DNA from: Selaginella moellendorffii
Lineage: Eukaryota > Streptophyta > Lycopodiopsida > Selaginellales > Selaginellaceae
NCBI RefSeq assembly: GCF_000143415.4
Contig: NW_003314316.1
Location: forward strand, 1,002,684-1,066,683
DNA length: 64,000 nt
Direction: 5' to 3'
Shown: positions 9,887-21,599 of the stretch, piece after piece
Numbering within the stretch: position 1 is the first letter of the stretch
Layout of the letters: each line of letters starts with the position of its first letter
Notes under the pieces: generated by a model
What the model was told of the DNA's origin: nothing
Database searches by the model: none
The model's input: only the letters and a program-made list of their open reading frames with translations
Made by a program: the position numbers and the translations under genes

Positions 9887-11180
9887 ATGTGGCAAATGCT
9901 GCATGAAGAAAGATGCCCTTTCTGGGCAAATGCTGTAAGAGGCAGATGCTGAGCAGATGTATCTCAGGCTAGTGAAGGGGACAAACGAAAGCTAGCTATA
10001 AACATGACGGGATGCAAATAGATTACTAGGCTAGTCCTGCGAAAATCAAAAACCATAATTGAAAACATTGAAAATGCAAAAAGAAAGGTTTATAATATTT
10101 TTGAATTTTAAGCAACCAAAGGAATGTAAGTAGGGCATGTGTTTGTAAGTTTAAAAATACCTCAACCACTTAAATTCCCAAGTAAATAAAGCTGTTTCTA
10201 TTTTTGGTACAGGTAAACTTTATAGCGTGTGGGCTCATGCAATTTTGAACCCAAAAATGCACCAAAAAATGCTCGACTAGCATTATTCTTTGAATGGCGT
10301 GTGGCCTTATATTGCCATAAATGGACGTACACACACAGCATAATTATTCCTTTACACGGCGAATAATCTTGGCACGGATCGCTGACATGGCATGGCAAAG
10401 TTCGAATCACTGACATGGCACAGCTGGATCGAGGCAAGGACATGATGTGACAAAGTTCAACCTCCGACAGCAAAGTCTAGAAGCTACTCAGTTTGAAATT
10501 TGTCAGAGGAATTATAAGATCTGGTTTGTCAGAGGATTTGATGTGACGTTCAAGCGTGTGTTATTTTTGAATTCTCAAACTCATTCCTAGGTCTATCATT
10601 TTTGTGCGCCATGTTCTTGGTTCCGCTGAGCGCAGTGAGCGCTACTTGTGTAAGCGGCGTTGTGGGCTGTGGTTTATGCGTCTATGAGCGGTTGCGGCAT
10701 TGCGAGCGCCATTGCGAGCGGTAGTTTATGCGAGTGGCAGTTTGTGCGAGCGGCGCTACGAGCAGTTGCGGTGTTGCGAGCGGCGCTATGAGTAGTTGCG
10801 GTGTTGCGAGCGGCACTGTCTTTGGTGTGGCTACCGCTTCCTCTTGATATTCGGCACTTGTGCTTCCTGGTATGTTCACCATGGAATGGCTTAGGACCAC
10901 ATTTAGAAATGGCATGAGGCCACATGCCATCTTGGGCCCTTGCAATTTCATGGCTAGCGTATTGTCATGTATGTTTTTACTTGCCTGCAGCTGTGTGTAT
11001 ATCAAGATGGCATGAGGGCTCATGCCAATTTTGTGAATGCGAAATTTCACGTGGGTGTCAATAGCATGTTTGAATAATGGCATGTGGCCTCATGCTATTA
11101 AGGTTGTTTGGTATGTTATGATTTAGGCCATTCTCCCATCATTTTTTGTATAGTCTTAACTTCTTTTCTGCACTTTCAGA

Positions 11181-14062
11181 ATGGCCTCCGCAAGTGCGAG
11201 GCATGTTCCCTCCGTGGATCTTAAGAACCGTGCTACATGGATTCAGGCAAAGGTGTTTCTAAACAACCCCGAGGGGGAGGTGGTAGCTGAGGGCTTAGCC
11301 ACAGTTGTCGATCCAAGAGATGCAGTTGCTAATCAAGAATTGGGCTGGGATGATATTGGAGTTGCGATTTTAGAGGTTGTTGACACAAAAGAAAACAGTC
11401 TGACTATTGGAAGCATTGTGCGGTGGAAATTGAGGCACTTAGTGTTTGAAAATGTGAAGGATTCACAATCAAACACCACTACAACTGATGACAGAACATC
11501 TCTTCATGGGAAAAGAAAGTACACCTTCCTAAAGCGCAGCCAAAGGGATCTAAGAAACGAACCGAAAAGGCAGAAAATGGCGATGGAGGTTCGAATGGTC
11601 TCGACAGTTGTTTGTTGCAAAAGGAGGTGCTGTCAACATGCTGATTGGGATGCTATTGAAGAGGAGAGAGCAAGATACAAGACATTGTCCTGGAAGGCAG
11701 CTCGCAATTTTGTGTATGAGGCATTACGGTCATCTGTTGATGCTTCAGAACATCAGGTGGGGGGCATGGTCTTCCAGAGGGGTTTGGTCTGCATGAAGGC
11801 ATGGAGAATCATTTATGGAGTCCCTCGAACCACATTCTACAGAATCAAAACTGAGTTCGAGGAACAAAGGGTTCAACAGGCAGTCCATGGGAACGACGGT
11901 ACTCACAAAACCAGGGGTCATGTTGTATATGGAGAGGCAATCTTCAAGAGGTTTGTCGAGACATGTAGCGAGCAGCAACCACATAAAACCCGCCTCTTGG
12001 AAGATGGAACTCGAGACACCCAACGAGTTCTCCCTTCCATGTATACCAAGGGGGCCATATTGGAAGATGTGAATCGGGAACTCCAGAGTAATGGCTACAG
12101 GAAGCTGAGCCAATCTAGATTTAGTAGATTGTGGAGCAACAAGTTCAGGGATGTGAGTATAGGAAAGTACTCCAGCTTTTCAAAGTGTGACGAGTGCACT
12201 GCTATGAAAATGGCTTTGTCGAAGAATTCTTGCATCGCTCAAGAGCGAGAGACGTTGGTTAGAAGGCGGCTCAACCACAACATCGAGCAAAGAAGCTGCA
12301 GGACTGCATATTATCATAACAGGATTCTCTCCATGGAGAGACCTAACTCTTACCTCTGCATCATCCATGACAAAATGGACCAGAAAAAGACGTGCTTACC
12401 TCGACTCAATCCTGCCCCCAAGGCAATCTCTTCATCCATGCAGCTGCCTGTGTCTCTGTTTGGCATAATCACTTATGGGCATGGTGCCCAGAACTATGGG
12501 AACTTCTTTGTACCTCTATGGGGTGGCGGGGGTGCAAACATGATGATTGCATCCCTAGCAAAACACTTAAGGTCTCTGCAAAGTGCGTAGACTGAGCTGA
12601 ACGGCCCTTGTCAATCGAACCCCATACAGGGTTTAGCTGGAGGAGGAGCAAAGGCTTGCAGTATCGCGTGGGGCCCCATGCCATCCCAGTGAATATGTTG
12701 GCCGTCAGATTGTAGGGTTATCACGTGAGGCCTCATGCCATTCCGACGAGGCTGGTTGCCCGGTGAATGCACAGCCTCATCCAAACGAAGCAGAATCTCA
12801 AGGAAGTTCTTGCGGCTGATATGGCCTTCCACCCCATCTTCTGCTCCAAACAGACAATGCTGGCAGTGAGAACAAAAACATGTACGTCTTCGCGTACTTG
12901 GTGATGCTTGTTGCCAAAGGCATATTTGAGACAGTTACACTTGGCTTTCTCATGGTTGGGCACACTCATGAAGACGTCGATGCCATGTTCAGTCACTTGG
13001 CAGAGTCCCTCCGGCGATCCAATGTCCTCACCCTCCCACAACTCTACGATGAATTCCAAAATTGCATCAAAGGCACTGTTGAAGCTGCCCTTGTGACAGA
13101 GGTTCCAGACTTTAAGGGGTTTGTAAGAGGCTACATCAGGGACGGATCCAAAACGCTGATTGGCCACTCCAAGCCTCTTCAGTTTCATTTCAGCATGCGT
13201 GACGGTGCTCCAGTGATGAGGTACAAGATGAGAGAATGGGACACAGTGTGGCTGCCAGTGGACGGCATTGAACTCTTCAAGAGAGATCCCATAACTGGGG
13301 AACCTATGATTCCTCAGGGTTCCCCACGGCCGATGCACCTGGATGGACTCAAAGACCAAGAAAGTATAGTGGCCGGGATTAGATAGCATATTGCCTTCTG
13401 GAAGAGGGGGTTGGTGTTTGGTGGAGAATCCTATTTTCAGAGGTGCAAGCCTTTGCTCGAATACTGGGAGAAGATTATATCTGCTATCCAAAATGGGCCG
13501 GTTGTATATGAAGAATTGGAAGAGTCCTTTTGGCCAGAACCCAGAGCACCAGATAGTAGCGAAACAATGTCCTCTGGAAATGCAGTGACAGATAACAATG
13601 TTGAGGATCACTATTGTGGGCCAAGGAACAAGAAGCCGGATTCAGCATTCAATCCAGTACAGGTCTGCAAAGGACTGGTCGTGCTTGTCAGACCCAGTAA
13701 TAGAAAACAAATGATATGGGTGGGGCGCTGCATCACTTATGCAGAGGAGGACGCGGAAACTAACTCCTTCAATGTAACTGTGGAGTGGTTCAAGCCAAGT
13801 TCCGGATATACGAAGGATTGCCTAGAAAAGAGATGGGTGCTGAATCCAAGGGATCCCAACATGAGCATATCGGTAGATAATGTTGTGCATGGTTGGATGT
13901 GGAAGCAGAGTGCCACCATCACCTTGCCAGACCATGCAAGAGATGCAGCAAGAGCATTCATAACCCGGGTTCAAGGTGAGATTCATTAATATTCCTTTAC
14001 TAAGTTTCTAATGTATTTTATTTCAAGGTGAACAATCCGAATCTGAATCAGAGGAGGCGTGA
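11181..14062 (+). pseudogene. RNase-H-fold transposase (DUF7869-like), copy A
   Basis: Exon 1 is open from the ATG at 11181 to a TAG at 12588, 469 codons. It has basic and Cys-rich patches (CCKRRCCQH; CDECTAMKM) and then IIHDKMDQKKT, a probable first catalytic Asp. The next exon has LLLQ-DN-GSENKN and GHTHEDVDAMFSHL, the expected second and third acidic/His motifs. TAG 12588 is present in both copies, so an intron of about 200 bp with two palindromes (12663, 12720) probably removes it; I could not fix its ends. A last intron, 13976-14027, joins RVQ to GEQSESESEEA and a stop at 14060-14062. Copy A has TGA at 12817 (CGA in copy B) and TAG at 13384 (CAG in copy B), and Thr replaces Ile in the QIDN motif. 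Probable role: cutting and joining the element ends. Confidence 0.75.
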
Positions 14063-14702
14063 TGGCATGTGGCCTTACGCCATTCCTAGGTGAGATGATA
14101 CAAATAACAAGTATAAATTCTTAGTTGTTCTAGCAAATCTTACTTAAAGTTCAAGGTGAACAAGCCGAATATGAATTCATCGGATTGTTATAACAAATTG
14201 CGAGGTGATGGCATGAGGTGATACGCCATTTGAGAGTGGTAGCCATTCCTATATGAGGTGAGTGAAATATTTATTAGAAATACCTCATTCAATTGTGCAC
14301 TTCTAAGTCTTGGTCCACTCAGTACTGTTTGCATGTTTTTATTTTAATTCTTTCTCTAAAATGTTATTTAGCATGTGGCTTCATGCCATTGCTCTCCACA
14401 ATCATGCATTGAATTTTTCTATCCTTGCATAATACTTCTCCATATATATAGCATGTGCGCACATGTGATATGGTTTATTAGGCCTGATATAGTGTGTGAG
14501 GTAAAACAAAGATGATGTGACATATGTATTTACCAATCACAGGTGCATAAATCTAATAATATGGCGTGTGGCCCATATTAATGGCACATAAACCCATATT
14601 GTGGGCTTACGTGCTTTATGTACCATCATTCCCTTGCAGCGTGTGTGTTGGTTTCCTTTTATAACACAACGAACTCCATATTTTAGGGTGAAGAGCGTTC
14701 TC
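14063..14702 (+). other. Noncoding 3' region with palindromes, copy A
   Basis: This follows the transposase stop. A piece resembling the last exon (CAAGGTGAACAAGCCGAATA, near 14153) recurs, suggesting a small internal duplication. Palindromes lie at 14062, 14208, 14368 and 14561. Confidence 0.5.
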
Positions 14703-14960
14703 ATGGCAAGCACAAAATCTGTAAGTGAGGCAGAAAAGGAGACGGAGAAGGAGATAGGTGAAGATGTAGAATATATAAGTCTTCCAAACTCCCCATACTA
14801 TACTCCAGGTGATCATTTTTCTGAACAAACGGCAACATTAACAACTATCGAAAACGCCCCAGTAACGTCAGAGACAACAATCCAAAGCAAAACAACTGAC
14901 CCGGAGAAGAATGATAGTACCGCTGAGAGTACCAAAAAGGAGGTGTCCACTAGCGCTTAG
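14703..14960 (+). CDS. Small acidic Ser/Thr/Glu-rich protein, unknown function, copy A
   Basis: An 85-codon frame (plus stop) starts MASTKSVSEAEKETEKEIGE and contains SLPNSPYYTPGDHF. There is no signal peptide or membrane segment. A TTTTAG acceptor lies just upstream near 14685, so it may instead be the last exon of a longer transcript, possibly an alternative transposase end. The frame is kept in copy B with few changes (36483-36740), which argues for coding. The family is not recognised. Confidence 0.5.
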   Translation: MASTKSVSEAEKETEKEIGEDVEYISLPNSPYYTPGDHFSEQTATLTTIENAPVTSETTIQSKTTDPEKNDSTAESTKKEVSTSA

Positions 14961-15596
14961 GCTTATAATAGCGTGTGCCCTCATGCCATTTACTTGATCA
15001 CCAAATACCTTTTTCCCTTTGCACTAGTATATCTTAATACCGGTCTGAGAAATAGAATGGCATTTGCCCTCAGGCCTTTTACTAAATCACCTTTGAAAGA
15101 AATGCAAGCCTCTATGTCGTAAAAAAAAGGTACTAGAGAAATTCCTTAATAATATGAATGTTATTTAGTTTCATGAAAATACACTAAGGGTCAAATGAGT
15201 TAAATGACTTCTCCAGACTAGCAATGCCTCTTGCTACACCTTCACAATTAGATTCGTTAGAAAAAGATAACATTGAATAATATCTAAATGTTCTCACCAT
15301 TAAGTTATATGTCTGGCTAATAGGAATGACGTTCATCTTGGAAAGCTCACCACACGCTCAATGAACAAACAAATAGTGTGTGCACGCATGCCATCGCTCT
15401 TCTTTAGCTTCAGATTCGGCTTGTTCACCTTGACAATGAGATTTATTATACAACCAGATGGACTCAGTCTGGACACAAAGTCACCGTGCTAGTCACCATG
15501 CCCTAGATATGTCTAGCCCCTGGACAAAAAACATATAATTTCACGTCATTTTCAAATACTTGAAAATTTGTACCTAGTCCCATTTTACTGAATAAA
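14961..15596. other. Right subterminal noncoding region, copy A
   Basis: Palindromes at 14968, 15057 and 15373, with AT-rich DNA otherwise. The phrase CAGATTCGGCTTGTTCACCTTG near 15411-15432 resembles the inverted last-exon phrase near 14153. No supported gene. Confidence 0.6.
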
Positions 15597-15620
15597 TCCC
15601 ACTTTAACGAAATAGAGCTT
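15597..15620 (-). repeat. Right terminal inverted repeat, copy A
   Basis: Perfect 24-base reverse complement of 2126-2149, followed by TTTT. Confidence 0.92.
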
Positions 15621-15624
15621 TTTT

Positions 15625-17429
15625 CTTCTTGGAGAGATGATTTGCAACAAGGTGTGACTCATTGCTCGTGTTCACATTATGCAATCAAGAGTTCCTACCT
15701 TGATGCATATTGGAAATGATAGTCTTACAAATGGTGAGTTATGGGATGTATAGCGGTGAAGCACTAAACCATTTTGTCTAGACTTGCTATTGGAAGACTC
15801 GGGTTACAATGCTCAATTTTTTTTCGAGGAACCTTGCTATTGCTCCTTGAGTAGCTTAGTGTTGGATTAGTGTTGAGTTTAGTCGGGTAGAGAGTGGCAC
15901 GAGCTTGTCCATGTTGTGAACAAAAGTTAATGGTGTTCACTGTTATAAATCTCTATCGGTGGAGTGTGGCATTTATGTTGCATTTTGTCGAGTCGAGTTA
16001 ACACTTGATACTCACATAAACCTTTGAAGTAATGGCATGGGCATTGCTCTTGGTGTTGCTCAATTAATGATCAGGTCATTGTGATACTTATATCATATCC
16101 ATGTGATAATGAGCAATGTGTTTACGAAGTTGCTTGGTTAAACGATGATCAACCCCAAAGTGGTTGATGGTGAAGCTAGTCTACTTGCATGTAGTAGCAT
16201 TGTAGTAGCTTCGACTGAGTTCTCAATGGTGACTCATTATGCTAAGCTTGAGTTAGTTCCTTAGTTCCTTGAGTTTGCCTATAAGGTGTTGGAAAAATGG
16301 TTGTAGCATTCACTTACTATAGTTTATCAGTTGATCTGTTAGCACTTGGAGTAGATTGTTGGATAGAGAAAGTGTGTAGTTGAGGCATTGACATCGCTAA
16401 CACTTGTGTTAGTGGAAGTGGCATTGTTATTTTGAGTGATGAGGAATTTTCCTTAGAGCTTGATTTTTCATGTCATTTTTCTTGTTAGTGTTTTGGCTTC
16501 ACATTGGATCTTGAAGGTGATTGAAGAAAAGTGTTAGTGCAATGTGGATATTCGAAGTTGTGGTCTTCGTGATCAAGCCTTGGATGTTCATTTTTCATTT
16601 TGCGGATGTCAGTGTTGGATATCGGAAAAATAGGCAAAAGATGTTCGATACTTAAGCATATTGATGGATCATGAGAATTTGTGTTGAGGTGAATCTATGT
16701 GAAGTAGTAGGTAGGAAGAAGTTGGTTGAGTCTTGAAAGTTTGTATTCCTGGACTTAGAGTTATTCTTTCTCTAGGATGGAAAACTTTTCACAAATTTTC
16801 TTAGAATTTTCCAATGGCTGATTTGTTGATCATTTTGCTCAAAAACCATTCCGTTTTCGTAAGCTAGTACAAACTAGTGGAAAGGTTGGAGTTGACTTCG
16901 GTTGGCTTAGACCTTAGTAAGTATTTTGTATGATGCGACCCGAAAGGGATGCTAACTTTTGAGGCTAAGGCAATTGAGTTGGATAGAGTCTAGAATTGGT
17001 GTAGAAAAGTGGCCGTTGCGCTTTTCTAAGAAGGGTGACCCTTGTGCTTTTCTTTTGTAGCGTTATGCTTGGTGGCAGGTTGCACCTTGCATTTCGTTAG
17101 ACTCTATGAGAGTAGTGAACTCTCACTGATCTTGACTTAGTCTTGGTGGCCCTACACCTTGGCTGAGGATAGTGATGTCCAACTTAGTTTTTTGCAGTTA
17201 AGGTGTTGGTACCCATACTATAGCTTTGTCTAAGTGGAGGTTGTGTACCAATATGAATTTATCTCATAGTCTTCACTTTAGTTTCAACTGGGTGTTGATC
17301 ATGTATAGCTAGCCTCTTCAAGGCATGCTCAGAGGTACTAGCTAAATGCATTGGTGAGTTTATCGCAGTTGAGTTGGATTCGAGTGGTCATTAAGAAGTC
17401 AAGACCAAAAGTTCCAAAGTGCAATGGCT
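15625..17429 (+). repeat. Decayed retroelement-like repeat
   Basis: No open frame. 15625-16680 is closely related to 18753-19800, and about 16930-17405 to 39240-39715. The left end continues the repeat that copy A interrupts at 2125. Probably an old LTR element body without recognisable protein. Confidence 0.55.
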
Positions 17430-18429
17430 AAAAGGTGAAAGCCCAAAGCGTTTGTCTCCCAAACCCTTAGGGGTTTGGTGAGCTCCAAAAGTATAGTAAA
17501 GGGGAGGACTCCAGTGGAGCCAGTTTGGCTAGGAAAGGCCAGTTTGGCCCAGGACGGGTATACTTAGGTGTTGGGTGATGGGATAACCACTGGGAAGTCC
17601 AAGGCTAGAGTGAATACGGACCGACAAATGAAGTAACTTGGTGAAGTATTCAAGAGCATCCTCTAGTTCCCCTGGGAGATCGAATGGTCGATGCTCCCAG
17701 TCCAAGTGTGGGTGGCACTACCTACTTGGATACCTGGCGTGGCTCAACGGAACCTCACTCTAAACCCATGGGTAGAGCACCAAAAGGCGGAAGATGGGGA
17801 GAGTACCCATGAGGCTTGCGTAAGGCCACAGTGTTCCGAAATGTTGTCCCACAGTCTCAAACTGTGAAAAAAAAGAGGAGCAATCCTCTAGTGCAGTGAC
17901 CAAGGATATGGTCACATGGTGAGGAAGTCCCATAGGATAGTGGGACTTAGAAGTCGGGCCTGTGGGCCTTGATCTAGTGGCAGTGTTGGCAAACACAGCT
18001 ATGGACAGAAAGGGACTTGGTGGGGAGAGGGAAAAGAGATATTGGGGAAGGCTATTCCTCATGTCTGTGGGCATCCTAAGGATGCTAAGGAGTGGATCTG
18101 GGATGATCACTCATGGATGGATGGCCTAGTCTTTGAGAGACGAGACTGCGATGCAGGTGGTGTTGGACCACCAGTGTAACCAAGGTAAATGGGCATGGCC
18201 TTAACGTAACAGGCTGAGAGGTCGGTGGTACCTTGGGATGTTAATCATGGGATCAGACACGTGGAGCACTTGGACCAAGTGCAAAGGTTGAGTGGCATAG
18301 ATGTCATTCTCGGGGCTAGCAAACCCCAAGTCTTAAATGGGACTTATGGAGGTTGTGAATGAGACTCCTCCAAGTGGTCAAAGGTGTGGTTAAGTGACTA
18401 AAGTAGAATGGAAAAATTAATCGCTTACA
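17430..18429 (+). repeat. LTR-like repeat, second family
   Basis: Closely related to 38211-39239, and partly to 19826-20290. It ends in TTACA and shares the phrase GGTGAAAGCCCAAAGCG with the Ty3 LTRs at 369 and 42269. The TG start could not be placed. A short minus-strand ORF inside (17760-18110) has no family features. Confidence 0.5.
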
Positions 18430-19825
18430 TTATTCCAATGGTTCCGTGTGTTGTTCCATGTACCGTAGGTGAAAGTAAACTTTCCCTGGGTTTGCAATGA
18501 GTGGCAAATAGGCTGGTCCATAGCTATTTAGCACGGCACTAGTGGATCCTTCCTAGGCATGATTATAAGTGTATCAATCAAGACTATAGGGATGAGTCTA
18601 TTAATTCAAGTAGTCATTACCGTGCTCTCTCATAAACTTTTCATGGATTGGACTGAAGGCAATATGAATGCAAGCTTGAAGTTTAGTCAAAGTAGAGACC
18701 GAAAAAAGAGTCATCGGGGACAAAGGATCAAACACGTAAATCATTTTCTCTCCTTGGAGATATGATTTGCAACGAAGTGTGACTCATTGCTCGTGTTCAC
18801 ATTATGCAATCAAAAGTCCCTATCTTGATGCATGTTGGTTATGATGGTCTTACAAATGGTGAGTTATGGGATAGATAGCGGTGAAGTGCTAAACCATCTT
18901 GTCTATGCTTGCTATTGAAGACTTGAGTTGCAATGCTCAATTCTTTTCTGGGGAACCTTGCTATTGCTCCTTGAATAGCTTGGTGTTTGATTAGTTTTGA
19001 GTTTGGTCAGAAAGAGAGTGGCATGAGCTTGTCTGTGTTGTGAACAAAAGTTAGTGGTGTTAGGTGTTGTAAATCTCTATTGATGGGGTGTAGCATTTAT
19101 GTTGCATTTTGTTGAATCAAGTTGGCACTTGATAATCACATAAACCTTTAAAGTAATGACATGGGTATTGCTTTTAGTGTTGCTCAATTGATGATCAAGT
19201 CATTATGATTTCTATATCATATCCATGTGATAGTGAGCAATGTGTTTACGAAGTTGCTTAGTTAAACGATGATCAACCCTAAAGTGGTTGATGGTGAAGC
19301 TAGTCTATTTGCACAAAGTAGCATTATAGTAGCTTTGACTAGATTCTCGAATGGTGATCCATTATGCTAAGCCTAAGTTGGTATCTTATTTTCTCGAGGG
19401 TTTGCCCATAAAGTGTTAGAAAAAGGTTGTAGCATTCACTTGCTATAGCTTGTCAATTGATCCGTTAGCACTTGAAGTAGATTGTTGGATGGAGAAAATG
19501 TATAGTTGAGGCATTGACATTACTAGCACTTCTGTTAGTGGAAGTGGCATTGTTATTTCGAGTGAAGAGGAAATTTTCTTTAAATCTTGATTTTTCATGT
19601 CATTTTTTTTTTTTAAAGTGTTTTAGCTTCATATTGGATCTTGAAAGTGGTTGAAGAAGAGCGTTAGTGCAATGTGAATATCCGAAGATTGTGGTCTTCG
19701 TGGTCAAGCCTTGGATGCTCATTTTGCATTTTGTGGATGTCAGTGTTAGATGTTGAATATATGGGCAAAGTGTTCGAGGCTAAAGCATACTATGGACATA
19801 CCTGTTTGAGGCTAAAGCATACAGT
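18430..19825 (+). repeat. Second copy of decayed repeat; contains the empty site for copy A
   Basis: 18436-18740 matches 1805-2121, and 18753-19800 matches 15628-16680. The two halves are contiguous here, so this paralogue shows the locus without the 13.5 kb transposon, with the junction near 18738-18750. No gene seen. Confidence 0.65.
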
Positions 19826-20290
19826 CGCACAGTGAGGCAGTCCCAAAGGCTAGTGGACTTAGCGGTCAGGCCTGTGGGCCTTGATCTAGTGGCAGTATTG
19901 GCAAACACGGCCATGGACGGAAAGGGACTGAGTGGGGACCGGAAAAGAGATATTGGGGAAGGCTATTCCCCATGTCTGCGGGCATCCTAAGGATGCTAAG
20001 GAGTGAATCTGGGATGATCACTCAATGAACGGATGACCCAATCTTTGAGAGATGGGATTGTAAAGCAGGTGTTGTTGGACCACCAGTATGACCAAGGTAA
20101 ATGGGCATGGCCTTAGCGTAACGGGTTGATATGTCAGTGGTACCTTGGGGTGTCGATCATGGGATTGGACACATGGAGCACTTGGACCAAGTGCTAAGGT
20201 TGAGTGGCATGGATGCCATTCTCTGGGCTATCACGCCCCAAGTCTTGAATTAGACTTATGGAGTTGGTATTCTCATCACATGGACAAGTG
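19826..20290 (+). repeat. Partial LTR-like repeat, second family
   Basis: Starts at the phrase CGCACAGTGAGGCAGTCCCA, shared with 38727, and runs colinear with 38727-39175. Confidence 0.5.
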
Positions 20291-21599
20291 GTCATAAGGG
20301 GCAAAAGGTTACCCCTAAAGGACAAAATCAAGTGTCAGAGTAATACTTGCAAAGATGGTCCTTGTGAGTAGGACATGAATACAAGGAGTTGTATTCTAGT
20401 GTGCTGGCACCTTAAGAGTAGGACCTCATAGGTCGTCGGATTAACAAGTCCAAAAAACAAGATAACTCCAATCGAGTCAAGGAATAATCCCAAGGGATTG
20501 ATGGAAACATTTGGATTGAGGTGTGTGGTGCCCCACAAAAGATGGGGAGGATTTTAAAATCCAAGTATGAGAACAATGGGTATCTCATTGGTGGCAAAAT
20601 ATGCCATGCTAAAGTTGTGGGAAAGAGTTTCCTGGAAGAACACAACTTTGGCTAAAAGTTGTGCGTGAACTGTATGGTGTAGTGCTAATGGATAGTTGGC
20701 ATAAGAGACAATTGTAGTGGTCTTGGCAAAAGACCTAGACACAAGTAAGAAGTGTCATAAAAGTAGGTTCATTGAGCTGATGGTGTAGAGACACCAAACA
20801 TACCAAGGCGTATTGCCTTGAGGTCATGTTGACGGTTCGTAAGAACCCCTTCTAAAGGAATCCCAATAGAAATGGGAATGGCATAGCATAAGCTGGAAGG
20901 CATGTGGTTAGAGTGTGGTGACCTAGATAATGATAGAGGTATGGAAGCACCAGCAATGAGTTGTAGGACTTAACAACTATGAGGCAACTAAGCAAAAAGT
21001 GCAAAATAATTAGTTAAACTAGTAGACGGTAACTAACTTCTTATTGGGATAAAGAAGTTAGATATACCCTTATGAGGGATAAATTGCTTATGTTGCGAGA
21101 TATTAAATCAATGTCGTAAAGGGAATACTCATTGCCAAAGAGGCTATCATTGGGATACCCAAGCACTCTAGAACACCAAGAGGTGGTGTTTGGGATCATG
21201 AAGGCAATGGATAATGCCCAAGGGATAAAGTTCTTAGCAAATGATGGATAGAAGGTGCTATCCAAATGTCCAAGGTTGCGGAGACGAGAGAAGTCCATCT
21301 ACCCAAATTAGACAAAGCCAAAAAAGAATTTTAGCAAGGCTAGTGATGGGCATATAAAGTCCCATAAGTAGCAACAGTGATCCCAATGTGTGGGATTACA
21401 AGGTGAGCAAACCCGGATTGAGGAACCACTCCCTAGGCTGTAGGGTAGGTTCATCCCTATGAATACTTACCAAAAGCATAGTAGAAAGTGCAAAGTTATC
21501 TTCTTAGCCTAGAGGAGAATGACCGAAGGAAATGTATAAGGCCAAAAAACAAGTAGTAAAGGATAGAACCGGACCATAGGAATTGATAGGCATAACCAA
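20291..21599. other. Unassigned sequence
   Basis: About 1.3 kb with only short frames and no motif I recognise. The style (many AAG/GGC-rich phrases, stops in all frames) suggests decayed retroelement DNA. Confidence 0.4.

Larger units (their letters stand above)
8351..11180. promoter_or_regulatory. Central divergent intergenic region, copy A
   Basis: This lies between the starts of the leftward and rightward genes, so it should hold both promoters. From left to right it has a CpG-rich GCGAGCG-type low-complexity block (about 8395-8580), a TRIM element (8626-9298), AT-rich DNA with TATATTTATA near 9459, a telo-box (9867), palindromes at 10222 and 10294, a second GCGAGCG-type block (about 10620-10830), and three palindromes at 10909-11098. 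A TTTCAG acceptor sits one base before the transposase ATG, so part of the right side is probably a 5' leader intron. The 125-residue Arg/Ser-rich minus-strand ORF at 8239-8616 may be a low-complexity artefact. Confidence 0.55.
2512..15394. repeat. Dispersed 22-bp palindrome family, copy A (24 sites)
   Basis: The consensus core is TGGCRTGWGGCCWCAYGCCA, flanked by A and T. Sites start at 2512, 3589, 3664, 4918, 5109, 5250, 6749, 8026, 8086, 8163, 10222, 10294 (25 bp), 10909, 11007, 11077, 12663, 12720, 14062, 14208, 14368, 14561 (degenerate), 14968, 15057 and 15373. Two lie in coding exon 10, seven in introns of the leftward gene, two in the presumed transposase intron, and the rest in flanking noncoding DNA. 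The transposase coding exons are free of them except for one that begins on the stop codon. The main variation is CATG against CGTG or CACG, as expected from CpG decay. Confidence 0.92.
2126..15620. mobile_element. 13.5 kb TIR DNA transposon, copy A
   Basis: A 13,495-bp element bounded by perfect 24-bp terminal inverted repeats that begin AAGCTCTATTTCGTTAAAGT. It carries a leftward 11-exon gene (2568-8350), a rightward transposase gene (11181-14062), a small acidic ORF (14703-14960), a nested TRIM element (8626-9298), and about 24 copies of one 22-bp palindrome. Copy B at 23909-37400 is colinear and very similar; its flanks are unrelated and it has its own target duplication, so these are two insertions and not one segmental duplication. 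The transposase resembles DUF7869-type RNase-H-fold proteins from memory; I cannot assign a named superfamily. Both gene blocks of this copy carry nonsense changes, so it is probably not autonomous. Confidence 0.9.

Noticed and set aside
15625-20290. Short frames in the repeat-rich region as genes
   Set aside because: Stops in all frames, no motifs, and strong relationship among repeat copies point to decayed retroelements.
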